39,515 nt of DNA from Megasphaera geminata F0357 (GCF_000239275.1 NZ_JH417603.1:3249-42763); one strand, 5' to 3'. Shown: positions 1-9,882, counted from the stretch's first letter. A program made the numbers and translations. The notes: generated from the sequence alone by a model not told the origin.

Positions 1-888
1 GGCGGCGGCAAAAACGGCGCCCTTAATGGCTTGTGCCGTAACATGAGGGGCCATAAAAAAGCCCTGGAAAAAAAGCCTGTACCCCGAGGCATACGAACCG
101 AGCTCATCACCTAATCCCGGGGCTGTCAGATAATCGGCGGCTTTTTCTACCAGATCGGCCCGCCCCGCTATATAGCCGCCTGTCGGGGCAATCCCGCCGC
201 CCGGATTTTTAATGAGGGAGCCGGCAATGATATGTGCACCCGCTTCAATCGGTTCTTCCCCGGCGGCAAATTCACCGTAGCAATTATCAACAAAACAAAT
301 TGTTTCCGGACTGACCTCTTTAACGACTGCCAGGATTTCACGAATATCTTCTATCCGCAGGGACGGGCGCGTGCTGTAGCCGCGTGAACGCTGCAAAAGC
401 ACCATCTTGGGACGTTCTTTCAGTACAATTTTACGAATAGCCTGTAAATCATAGGTGTTGTCCCGCAGGGGCACTTCCCGGTAAAGGACGCCCTTTTTTT
501 TCAATGAGTTACGGCTGTCGCGGGCGTACCCGATAACGCCCTGCATCGTATCGTAAGGCGCCCCGACAAGGGAAACCAGCATATCCCCTGTTTCAAGAAG
601 CGCACAGAGAACGGTTGCCAGGGCATGCGTCCCGGAAACGAAATGCGGCCGGACAACGGCCTTTTCCGCTTTAAAAACGCGGGCAAACACTTCATCCAAC
701 TTCTCCCTGCCCGGATCATTGTACCCGTAACCGGACGTACCGGCAAAATGAAAGGCGGATACGCGGGCTTCTTTGTAAGCCGCTAATACCTTTTCCGTAT
801 TTTTAAGACTGACGGCGTCGATGCGGGCGAATTGCGCCGCACATTCACGCAAGGCTTCCGCTTTCAGTTCTTCCATATTAATTGACAC
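1..888 (-). CDS. ynbB: Aluminium-resistance / methionine gamma-lyase family PLP enzyme (partial)
   Basis: Translation of the minus strand stays open from here to the left edge (about 296 residues), so the C-terminus lies outside the window. The protein belongs to the YnbB/'aluminium resistance' branch of fold-type I PLP enzymes related to cystathionine lyases. An early GTSGYGYNDPGR segment, an RPHFVSGTHAL segment, a VDNCYGEF segment holding the PLP-binding Asp, and a SLIKNPGGG motif whose Lys is the likely Schiff-base residue are all visible. The substrate is not known for the family; C-S lyase activity is inferred. It is the last gene seen of the miaB-mutS-mutL-miaA operon and overlaps the miaA stop. 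I chose the GTG at 888 because AAAGG lies 10 bases upstream; the in-frame ATG at 876 has no ribosome-binding site at a usable distance. Confidence 0.85.
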   Translation of the reverse strand, partial: MSINMEELKAEALRECAAQFARIDAVSLKNTEKVLAAYKEARVSAFHFAGTSGYGYNDPGREKLDEVFARVFKAEKAVVRPHFVSGTHALATVLCALLETGDMLVSLVGAPYDTMQGVIGYARDSRNSLKKKGVLYREVPLRDNTYDLQAIRKIVLKERPKMVLLQRSRGYSTRPSLRIEDIREILAVVKEVSPETICFVDNCYGEFAAGEEPIEAGAHIIAGSLIKNPGGGIAPTGGYIAGRADLVEKAADYLTAPGLGDELGSYASGYRLFFQGFFMAPHVTAQAIKGAVFAAA

Positions 889-1849
889 TGCATGCACACC
901 TTTCCGTCGCGGGAGATTTATAATAAGACTCTATATCCGAAATAACACGGGAAGCCAAGGCGGCTTCCGTAGAAAATGTATTTTTTTCATACCAATGAAT
1001 GTACGGCATTCTCCTGTACCATGTCAACTGCCGTTTTGCAAAGCGCCTGGTGCGTGTCTTGATGGAATCCACGGCGGCAGCCAGCGCCGTTTCCCCGGAC
1101 AGATACGCCGCCAGTTCCTCATAACCGATAGCTTTCATAGCCTGGCAGTCTCTGCGTACGCCCTGCCGGAGAAGCCGCCGCACCTCATCAACCCAGCCCT
1201 GTTCCAGCATGGAATCAATACGTCTTTCAATGCGTTCATACATGACGTGACGCGGTAATGTAAGGCCGATAACATACGCGTCATAGACGGGAGAACGCTT
1301 TTTTACCGGAACCGCCGCCGTCCTGCCTTCACCGGCCTCAATTGCCGCGACCATGCGAATAAGGCGGTGCGTATTGGCAAGAAATTCATGCCAGTCGGGC
1401 GGTTCCCACCCCGTATTTCGAACGATATACGCCTGCAATTCAGCTGCAGATAGTGTCTTAACGAGCGTTTCGGCATGCGCTCTTTCCGTCGGGGATACTC
1501 GTTTCGCCGCAAAAGCGTACCCTTCTAGCAAGGACTGGATGTAAAGTCCCGTACCGCCGACGAGAATCGGAAGCTTGTGCCGGCTCTGTAATTGTTCGAT
1601 CTTTTCAGCCGCCATGGCCCGAAAGGCTGCAGCCGAATACGCTTCGCCCGGCTCCGCTATGTCGATGAGATGATGCGTGTAAGCGGCAAGCTGCCGTGCT
1701 GTCGGCTTGGCCGTGCCGATATTCATGCCTTTATAAATTTGATAGGCGTCACATGAAATCAGTTCCGTCTCAAAGTATGCGGCCAGTGAAAAGCTGAGAG
1801 ACGTCTTTCCCACCGCCGTGGGTCCGACGACAGCTATTACATTATTCAT
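878..1849 (-). CDS. miaA: tRNA dimethylallyltransferase MiaA
   Basis: The 323-residue protein transfers a dimethylallyl group from DMAPP to N6 of A37 in tRNAs that read UNN codons. The N-terminal P-loop GPTAVGKTS (about residues 9-17), the following SCDAYQIYKGMNIGTAKPT segment, the HHLIDI motif and the GGTGLYIQ loop are family hallmarks, and the length is normal. MiaB, the next enzyme of the ms2i6A pathway, is encoded at the head of the same operon. The ATG start lies two bases beyond the stop of the upstream methyltransferase gene, which implies translational coupling. In many Firmicutes hfq follows miaA; here the PLP enzyme follows directly and no hfq is seen. Confidence 0.97.
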   Translation of the reverse strand: MNNVIAVVGPTAVGKTSLSFSLAAYFETELISCDAYQIYKGMNIGTAKPTARQLAAYTHHLIDIAEPGEAYSAAAFRAMAAEKIEQLQSRHKLPILVGGTGLYIQSLLEGYAFAAKRVSPTERAHAETLVKTLSAAELQAYIVRNTGWEPPDWHEFLANTHRLIRMVAAIEAGEGRTAAVPVKKRSPVYDAYVIGLTLPRHVMYERIERRIDSMLEQGWVDEVRRLLRQGVRRDCQAMKAIGYEELAAYLSGETALAAAVDSIKTRTRRFAKRQLTWYRRMPYIHWYEKNTFSTEAALASRVISDIESYYKSPATERCACSVN

Positions 1850-1851
1850 AT

Positions 1852-2637
1852 TTATCGGTCACACTCCAAAACAGCATACGCAATACGGCTGTATTTGCCG
1901 CCGTACTGTTTCATCTGCGGATATACGCGGCGAATTCCGTGCAGATCGCGCCCCTTTATGACGACGCGCCGGCGGGCAACGGACAGAGCCCGCTCCAGTA
2001 TGCCGTAAGTCAATGAGCCGTGTTCCATGACGGCACGTACAGGCGTAAAGCTGCAGCTTTCAACAACAGGACGGGAAAACATGGGATCAAAATAAATGAC
2101 ATCATACGATTTTTCGGCGCAGCGCCGCAAAAAGTCTTCATACGTACCTAGATGCAGACGGATACGGCGCAGCGCCGCATTGACGTCGTCCCGTTCATGC
2201 CGGAAACGTGAGAAGCCCCAGGCTGTCACCCGGCCCAATAACGGAGACGCTTCCACGGCATCGATCCGGGACGCCCCGTCGAGCCAAAAAGACGCGACGG
2301 CCGCATCGGCACCGAAGCCGCACGTGCAATCAAGAAAAGATATGCTTTCCCGTGCGCCGACGGCCTCAAGAAAATGATCCGCATCACCTTCCCGTATGTG
2401 TTGAATACGCAGCTCCGCCATGCTCAGATGAAAGCGGTGGATACCGGCTTCGCTGTGAATTTCAGGACCTCTGTCCGTATAAATCAGAATATGTTTATAC
2501 GCGTTCTGCAGTTCCGTCACGCTTCTGCCGCCGCGGGAAACATATACGGCCCCTGCGGCGGCCGCCCAGACGGCCGCTTCCCGACGCAGCTCTTCGGACG
2601 CCTTCAAAGACGTCGTTACATATACCCGGTCTTTCAT
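1852..2637 (-). CDS. RsmJ-like class I SAM-dependent methyltransferase
   Basis: A predicted 261-residue Rossmann-fold methyltransferase. The SAM-binding motif I reads FLDCTCGFGADA (about residues 101-112), followed by an acidic DAVEASPL strand, and the catalytic-type motif is IYFDPMFSRP (about 181-190). The DPMF signature is that of the RsmJ/DUF548 family, whose E. coli member methylates G1516 of 16S rRNA; that target is inferred here and the gene could act on another RNA. The reading frame is open further upstream into mutL, but the ATG at 2637, five bases after the mutL stop codon, is the sensible start. It sits in the repair and tRNA-modification operon between mutL and miaA. Confidence 0.8.
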   Translation of the reverse strand: MKDRVYVTTSLKASEELRREAAVWAAAAGAVYVSRGGRSVTELQNAYKHILIYTDRGPEIHSEAGIHRFHLSMAELRIQHIREGDADHFLEAVGARESISFLDCTCGFGADAAVASFWLDGASRIDAVEASPLLGRVTAWGFSRFRHERDDVNAALRRIRLHLGTYEDFLRRCAEKSYDVIYFDPMFSRPVVESCSFTPVRAVMEHGSLTYGILERALSVARRRVVIKGRDLHGIRRVYPQMKQYGGKYSRIAYAVLECDR

Positions 2638-2641
2638 TTTC

Positions 2642-4531
2642 TCAGGTCCGCTTAAAGAGTTTAGCCAATTCAGCCGGCGTAAAGCGTACGATGACAGGCC
2701 GGCCGTGAGGGCAGACATAAGGCGTTTCCGTATGGAACAGGGCTTCCAGCAGCTCTTTCATCTCTCTTACAGTCAATCTGTCGCCGGCTTTAACCGCGCC
2801 GCGGCAAGATAAATAAGCCAGCGAACGATGCCGTAACACGGCCTTGTCCGTCGTCGGGCTTTCATGAAGGATACGGCAGATCTCCTGAAGGGAGTCGGCT
2901 ATACACGATGTCGGTAAATCGGCGGGTACGGCCTCTATGCGCAGTGTGGCGGGACCCGCTTCGGAATACGTATAGCCGAGATCGGTAAAAACATCGGCCC
3001 GTTCCGCAAAAAGCTCCATATCATGGGCGTCCACCTCAACGAACTCGGCTGTCAGCAGCTGTTGACTCGGCATTGCGCCGGCCCGCCTGCAAAATTTATC
3101 ATACCGCACCCGTTCGTGGGCGGCATGTTGGTCAACAATATACAGATCTTCCCCTTTTTTGGCAAGAATATAGCAGTCCGCAACAACGCCCAAGGGCACA
3201 AAAAGTTCCGCATCTCCTTCAAAAGCAATACTTTCTTCTTTTTCTGCCGGCACAGGCATTTCCCGGCGTCCTTCAAGGACATCGCTGAGCGTGTTGCCCG
3301 CCGCATAAAGCCGGACATGCGCCGCAGGGCGATACGGTGCGGCGGCATCCTTTTTTAAAGGAATATACCCGTGCTGTAACGCGGCTTTATCTCCGGCAGG
3401 CATCGGCCCGGTCTCCCGGACGATATCCGCGGGCGTGTTTTGCCCGGAAAAAGCGAATTCCGTCGGCGCTGCCGCAAGTTCCGCCTTTAAAACCTGCCGC
3501 GGCGAAAGATTTGCCGGCGTAGCGACCTGTTCCGGCTTTTCCTGCCCCATAAGCGCCGTAATAATGCTGTGGTACACGGCACGGTATACTCGCTGTTCAT
3601 CGGCAAACTTGATTTCCGTCTTTGCAGGGTGAACATTTACATCAATAGCCGCCGGATCGATATGGAGATACAGGATGGCGAAAGGATAACCCGTTTTGGG
3701 CAGCATGGCGTGGTACGCATTTTCTATCGCCTTGAACACGACGGCATTATGAATAACGCGGTTATTGACAATACATGTCTGCCAGGCGCGGCTGCTCTTT
3801 AACAGCGACGGCTTGCCGATGAAACCGTCCAGAGTAATATCGTCGGCAGCGTATGTAACGGGAAAAACTTCTTTTGCCACGGACGCGCCGTATACGGCGG
3901 CGACCGCGTCAAGAGCGCTGCCGTTGCCGCCCGTATGGCCGGACGTACGGCCGTTATTAATAAACGTAAAAGAAACGTCCGGCCGGGTCAGGGCAAGCTT
4001 TGTCAAAATGTCACTGATTTTCGAACTTTCCGTCCGTTCACTTTTCATGAATTTTTTACGGGCCGGCGTATTGAAAAAAAGATCACTCACTTCCATAGTC
4101 GTACCGACGGCGGCGCCGGTCTGTTCTTCTCCCGTCACCGTCCCGCCGGCTAAGGTGAGCCGGAAAGCGAATTCATCATCTTCCGTGCGCGTGGTAATCG
4201 TCAAACGGGAAACTGCCGCGATACTCGGTACGGCCTCACCGCGGAAGCCGAGAGAGCTCATGGAAAATATATCTTCAATCGTACTGATCTTGCTGGTGCC
4301 GTGACGGATAATACATTTTTTCGCATCTTCCCGGCTCATACCGCTGCCGTTATCGCTGACGCGCATATACGTCCGGCCGCCGTCGGCTATCTCGGTTTCT
4401 ATCGCCGTCGCCCCCGCATCCAATGCATTTTCCACCATTTCTTTTATAACCGACGCGGGACGTTCTACGACTTCACCGGCGGCTATCTTGTTGGCCGTCG
4501 CTTCGTCCAGCACATGGATGATTGAGCTCAC
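2642..4531 (-). CDS. mutL: DNA mismatch repair protein MutL
   Basis: The 629-residue protein couples MutS mismatch recognition to strand incision. The N-terminal GHKL ATPase shows MVENALDAGAT (about 32-42), DNGSGM (60-65), HGTSKI (77-82) and LGFRGEA (94-100). A variable linker (about 330-440) precedes a C-terminal dimerisation domain. That domain carries the endonuclease-type motif DQHAAHERVRYD (467-478), a CRGAVK segment and CPHGRP (about 607-612), so it is an incising MutL rather than the E. coli type. The final acid of DQHA(X)2E(X)4E is Asp instead of Glu. The start is GTG and its GTGA overlaps the TGA stop of mutS, typical of coupled mutS-mutL translation. Confidence 0.96.
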   Translation of the reverse strand: MSSIIHVLDEATANKIAAGEVVERPASVIKEMVENALDAGATAIETEIADGGRTYMRVSDNGSGMSREDAKKCIIRHGTSKISTIEDIFSMSSLGFRGEAVPSIAAVSRLTITTRTEDDEFAFRLTLAGGTVTGEEQTGAAVGTTMEVSDLFFNTPARKKFMKSERTESSKISDILTKLALTRPDVSFTFINNGRTSGHTGGNGSALDAVAAVYGASVAKEVFPVTYAADDITLDGFIGKPSLLKSSRAWQTCIVNNRVIHNAVVFKAIENAYHAMLPKTGYPFAILYLHIDPAAIDVNVHPAKTEIKFADEQRVYRAVYHSIITALMGQEKPEQVATPANLSPRQVLKAELAAAPTEFAFSGQNTPADIVRETGPMPAGDKAALQHGYIPLKKDAAAPYRPAAHVRLYAAGNTLSDVLEGRREMPVPAEKEESIAFEGDAELFVPLGVVADCYILAKKGEDLYIVDQHAAHERVRYDKFCRRAGAMPSQQLLTAEFVEVDAHDMELFAERADVFTDLGYTYSEAGPATLRIEAVPADLPTSCIADSLQEICRILHESPTTDKAVLRHRSLAYLSCRGAVKAGDRLTVREMKELLEALFHTETPYVCPHGRPVIVRFTPAELAKLFKRT

Positions 4532-7133
4532 GTAATACCACTCCCCTCTTCCGCTTCTTTTTGCAACGTATGTAAAAACGATATGGCTTCGATCGGCGTC
4601 ATGCTCATAATGTCGACATGTAACAACTTCTCCGTAACGGGGTCGGCAAAAAGGCTGTCGCTCCCGTCAGCCGCGACGGCTTTTGAAGGTTCGGGCCGTA
4701 CAGGCACGGCGCCGCCGGAGCTTTCCAGGTCGGCAAGAATGACCTCCGCCCGCTTCAAAAGCCCTTCGGGCAGACCGGCCAGGCGGGCGACATGCAGGCC
4801 GTAGCTGCGATCGGCGCCGCCCGGAATAATACGGCGCAAAAACTTGATAGTCTTGCCTCTTTCTTTCACGGCAACTGTATAATTTTTGAGCATGACGCCG
4901 ACTCGTCCGCCATGGCTACAAGCTCATGATAATGCGTTGCAAAGAGTGTAAACGCATGGATGTTTTTCAGGCAATACTCAATAACCGCCTTGGCGATGGA
5001 CATGCCGTCGAAGGTACTCGTGCCTGTACGGCCTATCTCATCGAGAATCAAAAGGCTCCGTGCCGTCGCATGCCGCAGTATATATGAAACTTCCTTCATT
5101 TCCGTCATAAATGTGCTCTGGCCCGCTAAAATATCGTCGCTTGCGCCGATGCGCGTAAAGATACGGTCCACCGGGCAGACGGAGGCGCTTTTAGCCGGAA
5201 TGAACGACCCTATCTGCGTCATCAAGACGAGTACGGCAACCTGACGCATAAATGTCGACTTGCCGGCCATATTCGGACCCGTTATCACGAGGACTTCATG
5301 ATCTTTGTGATTTAACGTCACGTCGTTGGGGACAAATACTTCATCCCGCGAATACTGTTCAATAATGGGATGCCTGCCGTCATCAATGCGGATAATGTCA
5401 TCCCTGTTAAGGGCGACGGCCACATAGCGGTTATTATGCGCCGCGCAGGCCAGGCTGTAAAGGCAATCTATTTCCGCCACGGCTCTGGCCGTTACCTGCA
5501 TGACGCCGATATGGGCCTGTATGCGCTCACGCACTTCGCCGAAAAGTTTATGTTCCAGCGCAAGAAGCCGTTCCTGTGCCGTCAATACCTTAATTTCAAA
5601 ATCCTTCAATTCGGGCGTAATGTACCGTTCCGCATTGACAAGGGTCTGCTTGCGCACATAATACGGCGGCACGGGCTTGGTATTGGCGTGGCTGATTTCA
5701 AAATAATAGCCGAAGACCTTCGTATAGCCGATTTTCAGCTTAATGCCCGTACTTTCCTTTTCTTTTTCTTCCAATTCCCTCAAGAAGGCATGACTGTTTT
5801 CAGAAATACTGCGAATTTCATCAAGCTCTTGCGAGTAGCCGCTGCGGATAACTCCGCCGTTGCGCAGGACCGCCGCCGGCTCATCTTTTATGGCGCTGTC
5901 GATTAAATCATACACGTCCTCATGAAGGGATACACGCTCATGCAACGACGTTAAAAGACCTGCCGCGCTCTGCCCCAGCACGTTCTTCAATGCGGGGAGA
6001 ACACGCAGCGATTCGCGCAGCGCCACTAAATCCCCGGGGCCGGCCGTGCCTGTGCCGATACGCGTTAAAATACGTTCGAAATCATAGATGCTGCGCAGTG
6101 TGTCACCCAGATCCTGACGCATAATCTCATGATTAAGCAGGTCTTCGACGCCGTCCTGACGGGCGGCTATATCAACGAGCCGCAACAGCGGTGCTTCCAG
6201 CCATTTGCGCAGAAGCCTTCCGCCCATAGCGGTTTCCGTCTTGTCCAGTACCTCGAGGAGCGTTCCCTTCCGTCTGCCGTCACGCACGTTCTGCGTAATT
6301 TCCAAATGACGCAGGCTCGAAGCGTCGATGAGCATCTGTTTTTTACAGGTAAGAGGATGCAATACCGAAATATGTGATACATCGGCTTTCAGTACTTCTC
6401 TGACATAGGTCAGCAGAATGCCGACGGCACGGGCCGCCCCCGCGGCTTCGGCCATAGCCTCGGCCCCGTAGTAAGCGGCGCCGACGCGTTCATACGCAAC
6501 CGTGTCATCCGCTTTATACGGCGTCAGGGCGCACCGCTTGAGTCTGCTCGCAATAAACTGCTCTAAAGCCGCAATATGTGCATCTACATGAGCATATACC
6601 AGTTCCGTCGGTTCATACACGGCAAACACGTCAAAAACTTTATCTTCAAATTCCTCTGCCGGGCAGGTCAGCCACATGGTCTCGCCGGTGGTGACATCCG
6701 CCAGGACGGTCTGCACCGTGCCGGCCTCTTCCGTAACGCAGGCGATATAATTATTCTTCTTCGACGATACGGCATGTTCCAGCGTAACCGTGCCGGGCGT
6801 GACAACACGGATAATCTCGCGTTTCACGATCCCCTTCGCCGCTTTCGGGTCTTCCATCTGCTCACAAATGGCGACCTTATAGCCTTTGTGGACAAGCCGT
6901 TCTATATACGTTTCCGCCGAATGGAACGGCACTCCGCACATAGGGACCCGTTCTTTATTGCCGCCGGCCCTGCCGGTCAGCGTCAGATCCAGCTCGCGGG
7001 AAGCCGTCAAGGCGTCATCAAAGAACATTTCATAAAAATCCCCGAGACGGAAAAACAACAACTTATCTTTACATTGCTCCTTGACCTCCAAGTACTGTTG
7101 CATCATAGGGGTCAATTTCGTCTGTTCAGCCAA
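4528..7133 (-). CDS. mutS: DNA mismatch repair protein MutS, interrupted by a frameshift
   Basis: The mismatch-recognition ATPase; one corrected base gives 868 residues, a normal length. The 5' part encodes 755 residues with the mismatch-stacking motif GDFYEMF (F33, E35), Walker A GPNMAGKST (about 619-627) and the TLFATHYHEL segment. The frame then breaks near 4898. The remaining ATPase end and dimerisation region continue in another frame (KNYTVAVKERG, PGGADRSYGLHVARLAGLP, C-terminal tail) to 4528. Restoring one G at the CC/GG pair 4898-4899 joins them. The Walker B region reads DEIGR-T-GTSTFDG, one residue longer than the near-invariant DEIGRGTST. The start is TTG with AGGAGG six bases upstream, overlapping the miaB stop by 8 bases. 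If real, the break would abolish MutS; it may equally be a sequencing error. Confidence 0.9.
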
Positions 7134-8472
7134 TGTGTGCCTCCTGCTTCAGGGTATGCCCTTTCAGGACCCATGTCTGTCCCTTATCGACATGCACGGG
7201 TACCGTATCGCCGACAGCGAGGGCACCGTCATTTTCCCAGATAATCATTTTATTGCCGCTTGTTCTGCCAAACCAATGATTCTCATCGTTCTTCGTCGGC
7301 CCTTCGACAATAACCTCATAATCACGGCCTTCCATTTCTTTGTTGCAGGCGAGGCTGATCTCATTTTGCACGGCCATCAGCCGCCTCAAGCGATCGCTTT
7401 TCACTTCCTGCGGAACCTGATTGCCCATTGTTGCCGCCGGCGTTCCTGTCCGCGGTGAATAGATAAATGTATAAGCCATGTCATACCGTACTTTTTTCAA
7501 AAGCTTCAGCGTGTCTTGAAACATGTCTTCCGTTTCACCGGGAAACCCCACGATGAGATCCGTCGTCAGGGCAACATCGGGTATTTTTTCACGGACATAC
7601 TCAATTAATTCCAGATAATGTTCGGCCGAATAGCCGCGGTTCATCTTCTTCAGCAGTTCTGTCGAGCCGCTTTGAACGGGTAAATGGAGATGGGTTACTA
7701 CCTTACTGCACTGAGCTATGGCGTCGACCATGGCAAAGGTCATGTCCTTAGGATGGCTCGTCATGTACCGTACCCGTTCGATGCCGTCAATCTCTTCAAC
7801 GGCATACAGGAGTGCCGAAAAATCCGTGCCGTCTTTAAAATCAAGGCCGTAAGAATTGACGTTCTGTCCGAGAAGCGTAATTTCTTTATACCCCTCATCG
7901 GCAAGATTTCTTACTTCTTCAACAATCTCTTCAAGAGGCCTGCTCACTTCTCTGCCCCGCACATACGGGACAATGCAGTAGGTGCAGAATTTATTGCATC
8001 CGTTCATAATAGGCACCCAGGCAAAAAATTTCTGAAACCGTCTGGTAGGAATGTCATAAAAAACATTGCCGTCCATATCCGTTGCCAGGGCGTGTCCCCG
8101 TTTTTCCTCCCGTTCCTTAATGAGGTCGATAAGTTTATGAATATTATGTGTGCCGATTACGAGATCAAGATGAGGGGCCCGTTTGAAGAGGCGTTCCTGC
8201 CACTCTTGAGCCATACACCCGGTAACGGCGATGATCAGATCGTTATTGCGTGCTTTCAGGTGCTTGAACTCGCCGATTTTGCCGAGAACCTTGTCTTCCG
8301 CCGTTTCACGGACACAGCATGTATTCATCAAAATAACATCGGCCAGTTCCGCATCCTCCGTCATCGTATAGCCGAGCTCTTCAAGCTGTCCGGCATAACG
8401 CTCCGAATCGGACGAATTCATTTGACATCCGTATGTAATGAGACAATACTGTTTATTGGTCAGCAAATCCAT
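7126..8472 (-). CDS. miaB: tRNA-2-methylthio-N6-dimethylallyladenosine synthase MiaB
   Basis: A radical-SAM methylthiotransferase that adds the 2-methylthio group to i6A37 made by MiaA. About 448 residues. Order of domains: N-terminal UPF0004 domain with its three cluster cysteines (YGCQMN, NTCCVRE, VTGCMAQE), the radical-SAM core with CNKFCTYC (Cx3Cx2C) and VRGREVSRP, and a C-terminal TRAM domain. The frame extends to a GTG at 8484, but that codon is only one base from the GGAG ribosome-binding site, so the ATG at 8472 is preferred. First gene of the minus-strand repair/modification operon; its 3' end overlaps the mutS start. Confidence 0.96.
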   Translation of the reverse strand: MDLLTNKQYCLITYGCQMNSSDSERYAGQLEELGYTMTEDAELADVILMNTCCVRETAEDKVLGKIGEFKHLKARNNDLIIAVTGCMAQEWQERLFKRAPHLDLVIGTHNIHKLIDLIKEREEKRGHALATDMDGNVFYDIPTRRFQKFFAWVPIMNGCNKFCTYCIVPYVRGREVSRPLEEIVEEVRNLADEGYKEITLLGQNVNSYGLDFKDGTDFSALLYAVEEIDGIERVRYMTSHPKDMTFAMVDAIAQCSKVVTHLHLPVQSGSTELLKKMNRGYSAEHYLELIEYVREKIPDVALTTDLIVGFPGETEDMFQDTLKLLKKVRYDMAYTFIYSPRTGTPAATMGNQVPQEVKSDRLRRLMAVQNEISLACNKEMEGRDYEVIVEGPTKNDENHWFGRTSGNKMIIWENDGALAVGDTVPVHVDKGQTWVLKGHTLKQEAHIG

Positions 8473-8863
8473 TTCTATATACACTCCGTTTATTACAACA
8501 TAAAGTTCGGTTTTACATTTTATAATACCATATACGGCGTATATTCACCAGCACAGACAACAACTCTCAAAATTAGATGCGGCAACACGCGAAATTCCTT
8601 CCCTTACTGTTCTCGGTAAGAAAATACGGCCGCACCGATAGGAAAACGACCTCCGTACACCGCTCCCGCCGCTGCTTCGGTCATGCCCGCCTGTAACGGG
8701 TATACAGAAATTTAAAGCCATACTTCCGCTTCCGCCAGGCAATGCCGATCATACTCTGCCGCAAGAATACCGTTTTCCGGTAACGGTCCCGTATCAGGCA
8801 ATATCTAAAGCCGCATACACTTTTACCGGAGCGTGTGCAGGGTTGGTTTTACAGTCCTCCCGC
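8473..8863. other. Non-coding region upstream of miaB and the EamA gene
   Basis: No convincing coding sequence: the only open frames are short, lack family features and overlap each other. An A+T-rich stretch around 8510-8545 probably holds the miaB operon promoter. It includes a 15-base palindrome, ATATACG-G-CGTATAT (8530-8544), that could be an operator. No riboswitch or T-box core was recognised in the remainder. Confidence 0.4.
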
Positions 8864-8892
8864 TTGCGTTATATACTGATAGAGGGTATATT
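8864..8892 (+). promoter_or_regulatory. Predicted sigma70-type promoter of the EamA gene
   Basis: TTGCGT (8864-8869), a 17-base spacer and TATATT (8887-8892) on the plus strand, about 108 bases before the EamA gene. Pattern match only. Confidence 0.55.
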
Positions 8893-9000
8893 ACTTACAT
8901 ATCCACATATATGCGGGACCGCTTTTATTTAACTTGCCGCAGCTCTCACTGTTCCGGCGACATTCTATTGTATTAACCCTGAAAGAAGGAATCTTCCATA

Positions 9001-9882
9001 ATGATCGAAAATCCGGCAAATCAAAAAAAAGCGAAACTTATGCTGCTCACTGCCATGATTCTTTTCGGAACGCTGGGGCTGTTTATCCGTTATATCGGAG
9101 AAATCCCTTCCTCCGTAATCGCCCTCATACGGGCCGCCGTGGGCTGTCTCTTTTTACTCGTGTTCATACGGGTAAGAAAGATTTCTCTTTCAAGAACGGC
9201 CCTCAAAGCAAATCTGAAACTGCTGACCGTGTCCGGGGCTTTTTTAGGGTTTAACTGGATTTTTCTTTTTGAAGCGTTTAAGCATACGAGTATAGCCATA
9301 GCCGTTATTTGTTACTACATGGCTCCCGTCATCGTTATTCTGGCATCACCCTTCACACTCGGTGAACGGCTGACGCCCCGCAAGGTTTGCGGTGTCTTCG
9401 GGGCATTGCTCGGAATGATTTGTATTTCCGGAATATACCGCACGGGCTTTTCCGCCGCTGCCGATATATCGGGTATTTTCTTCGGCTTGCTGGCGGCCTG
9501 CTTCTATGCCGCCGTAATTCTTTGCAACCAAAAAATCAAATCTGTCGCGTCATATGACCGCACGATTATCCAGCTTTTTATTGCCTGCCTGGCTTTGCTG
9601 CCTTATACGGTTTTAACGGAATACGGCACACCGATATACATTACTCCGTTTTCACTGGCTGTACTTCTGTTTATAGGTATCGTTCATACCGGAATTACAT
9701 ACGTTCTGTTTTTCAGTTCCATAAAAGACCTTCCCGCCCAATCGGTCGCAATATTTACATATTTAGACCCCATTGTCGCCGTTCTTCTTTCGGTCCTCTT
9801 CTTAGGTGAAAGTTTAACCCCTGTCGGCGCACTCGGTGCATTCCTCGTATTAGGCTCAACCTTTTTCAGCGAACAAGAATAA
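9001..9882 (+). CDS. EamA/DMT-family membrane transporter
   Basis: A 293-residue integral membrane protein with about ten hydrophobic segments arranged as two homologous five-helix EamA halves, the layout of the drug/metabolite transporter superfamily (RhaT/YdcZ-like permeases). Conserved-looking features are the N-terminal FGTLGLFIRYIGEIPSS segment, the GFNWIFLFEAFKHTSIA segment after the first half, and a C-terminal YLDPIVAVLLSVLFLGE segment typical of the second EamA repeat. Substrate unknown; family members export amino acids or metabolites. A ribosome-binding site AAGGAA lies 9 bases before the ATG. Monocistronic: a promoter is visible upstream and a strong hairpin follows. Confidence 0.88.
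   Translation: MIENPANQKKAKLMLLTAMILFGTLGLFIRYIGEIPSSVIALIRAAVGCLFLLVFIRVRKISLSRTALKANLKLLTVSGAFLGFNWIFLFEAFKHTSIAIAVICYYMAPVIVILASPFTLGERLTPRKVCGVFGALLGMICISGIYRTGFSAAADISGIFFGLLAACFYAAVILCNQKIKSVASYDRTIIQLFIACLALLPYTVLTEYGTPIYITPFSLAVLLFIGIVHTGITYVLFFSSIKDLPAQSVAIFTYLDPIVAVLLSVLFLGESLTPVGALGAFLVLGSTFFSEQE

Noticed and set aside
8545-8742. A 65-codon minus-strand frame upstream of miaB
   Set aside because: Low-complexity, Arg/Ser/Gly-rich translation with no start signal or family resemblance.
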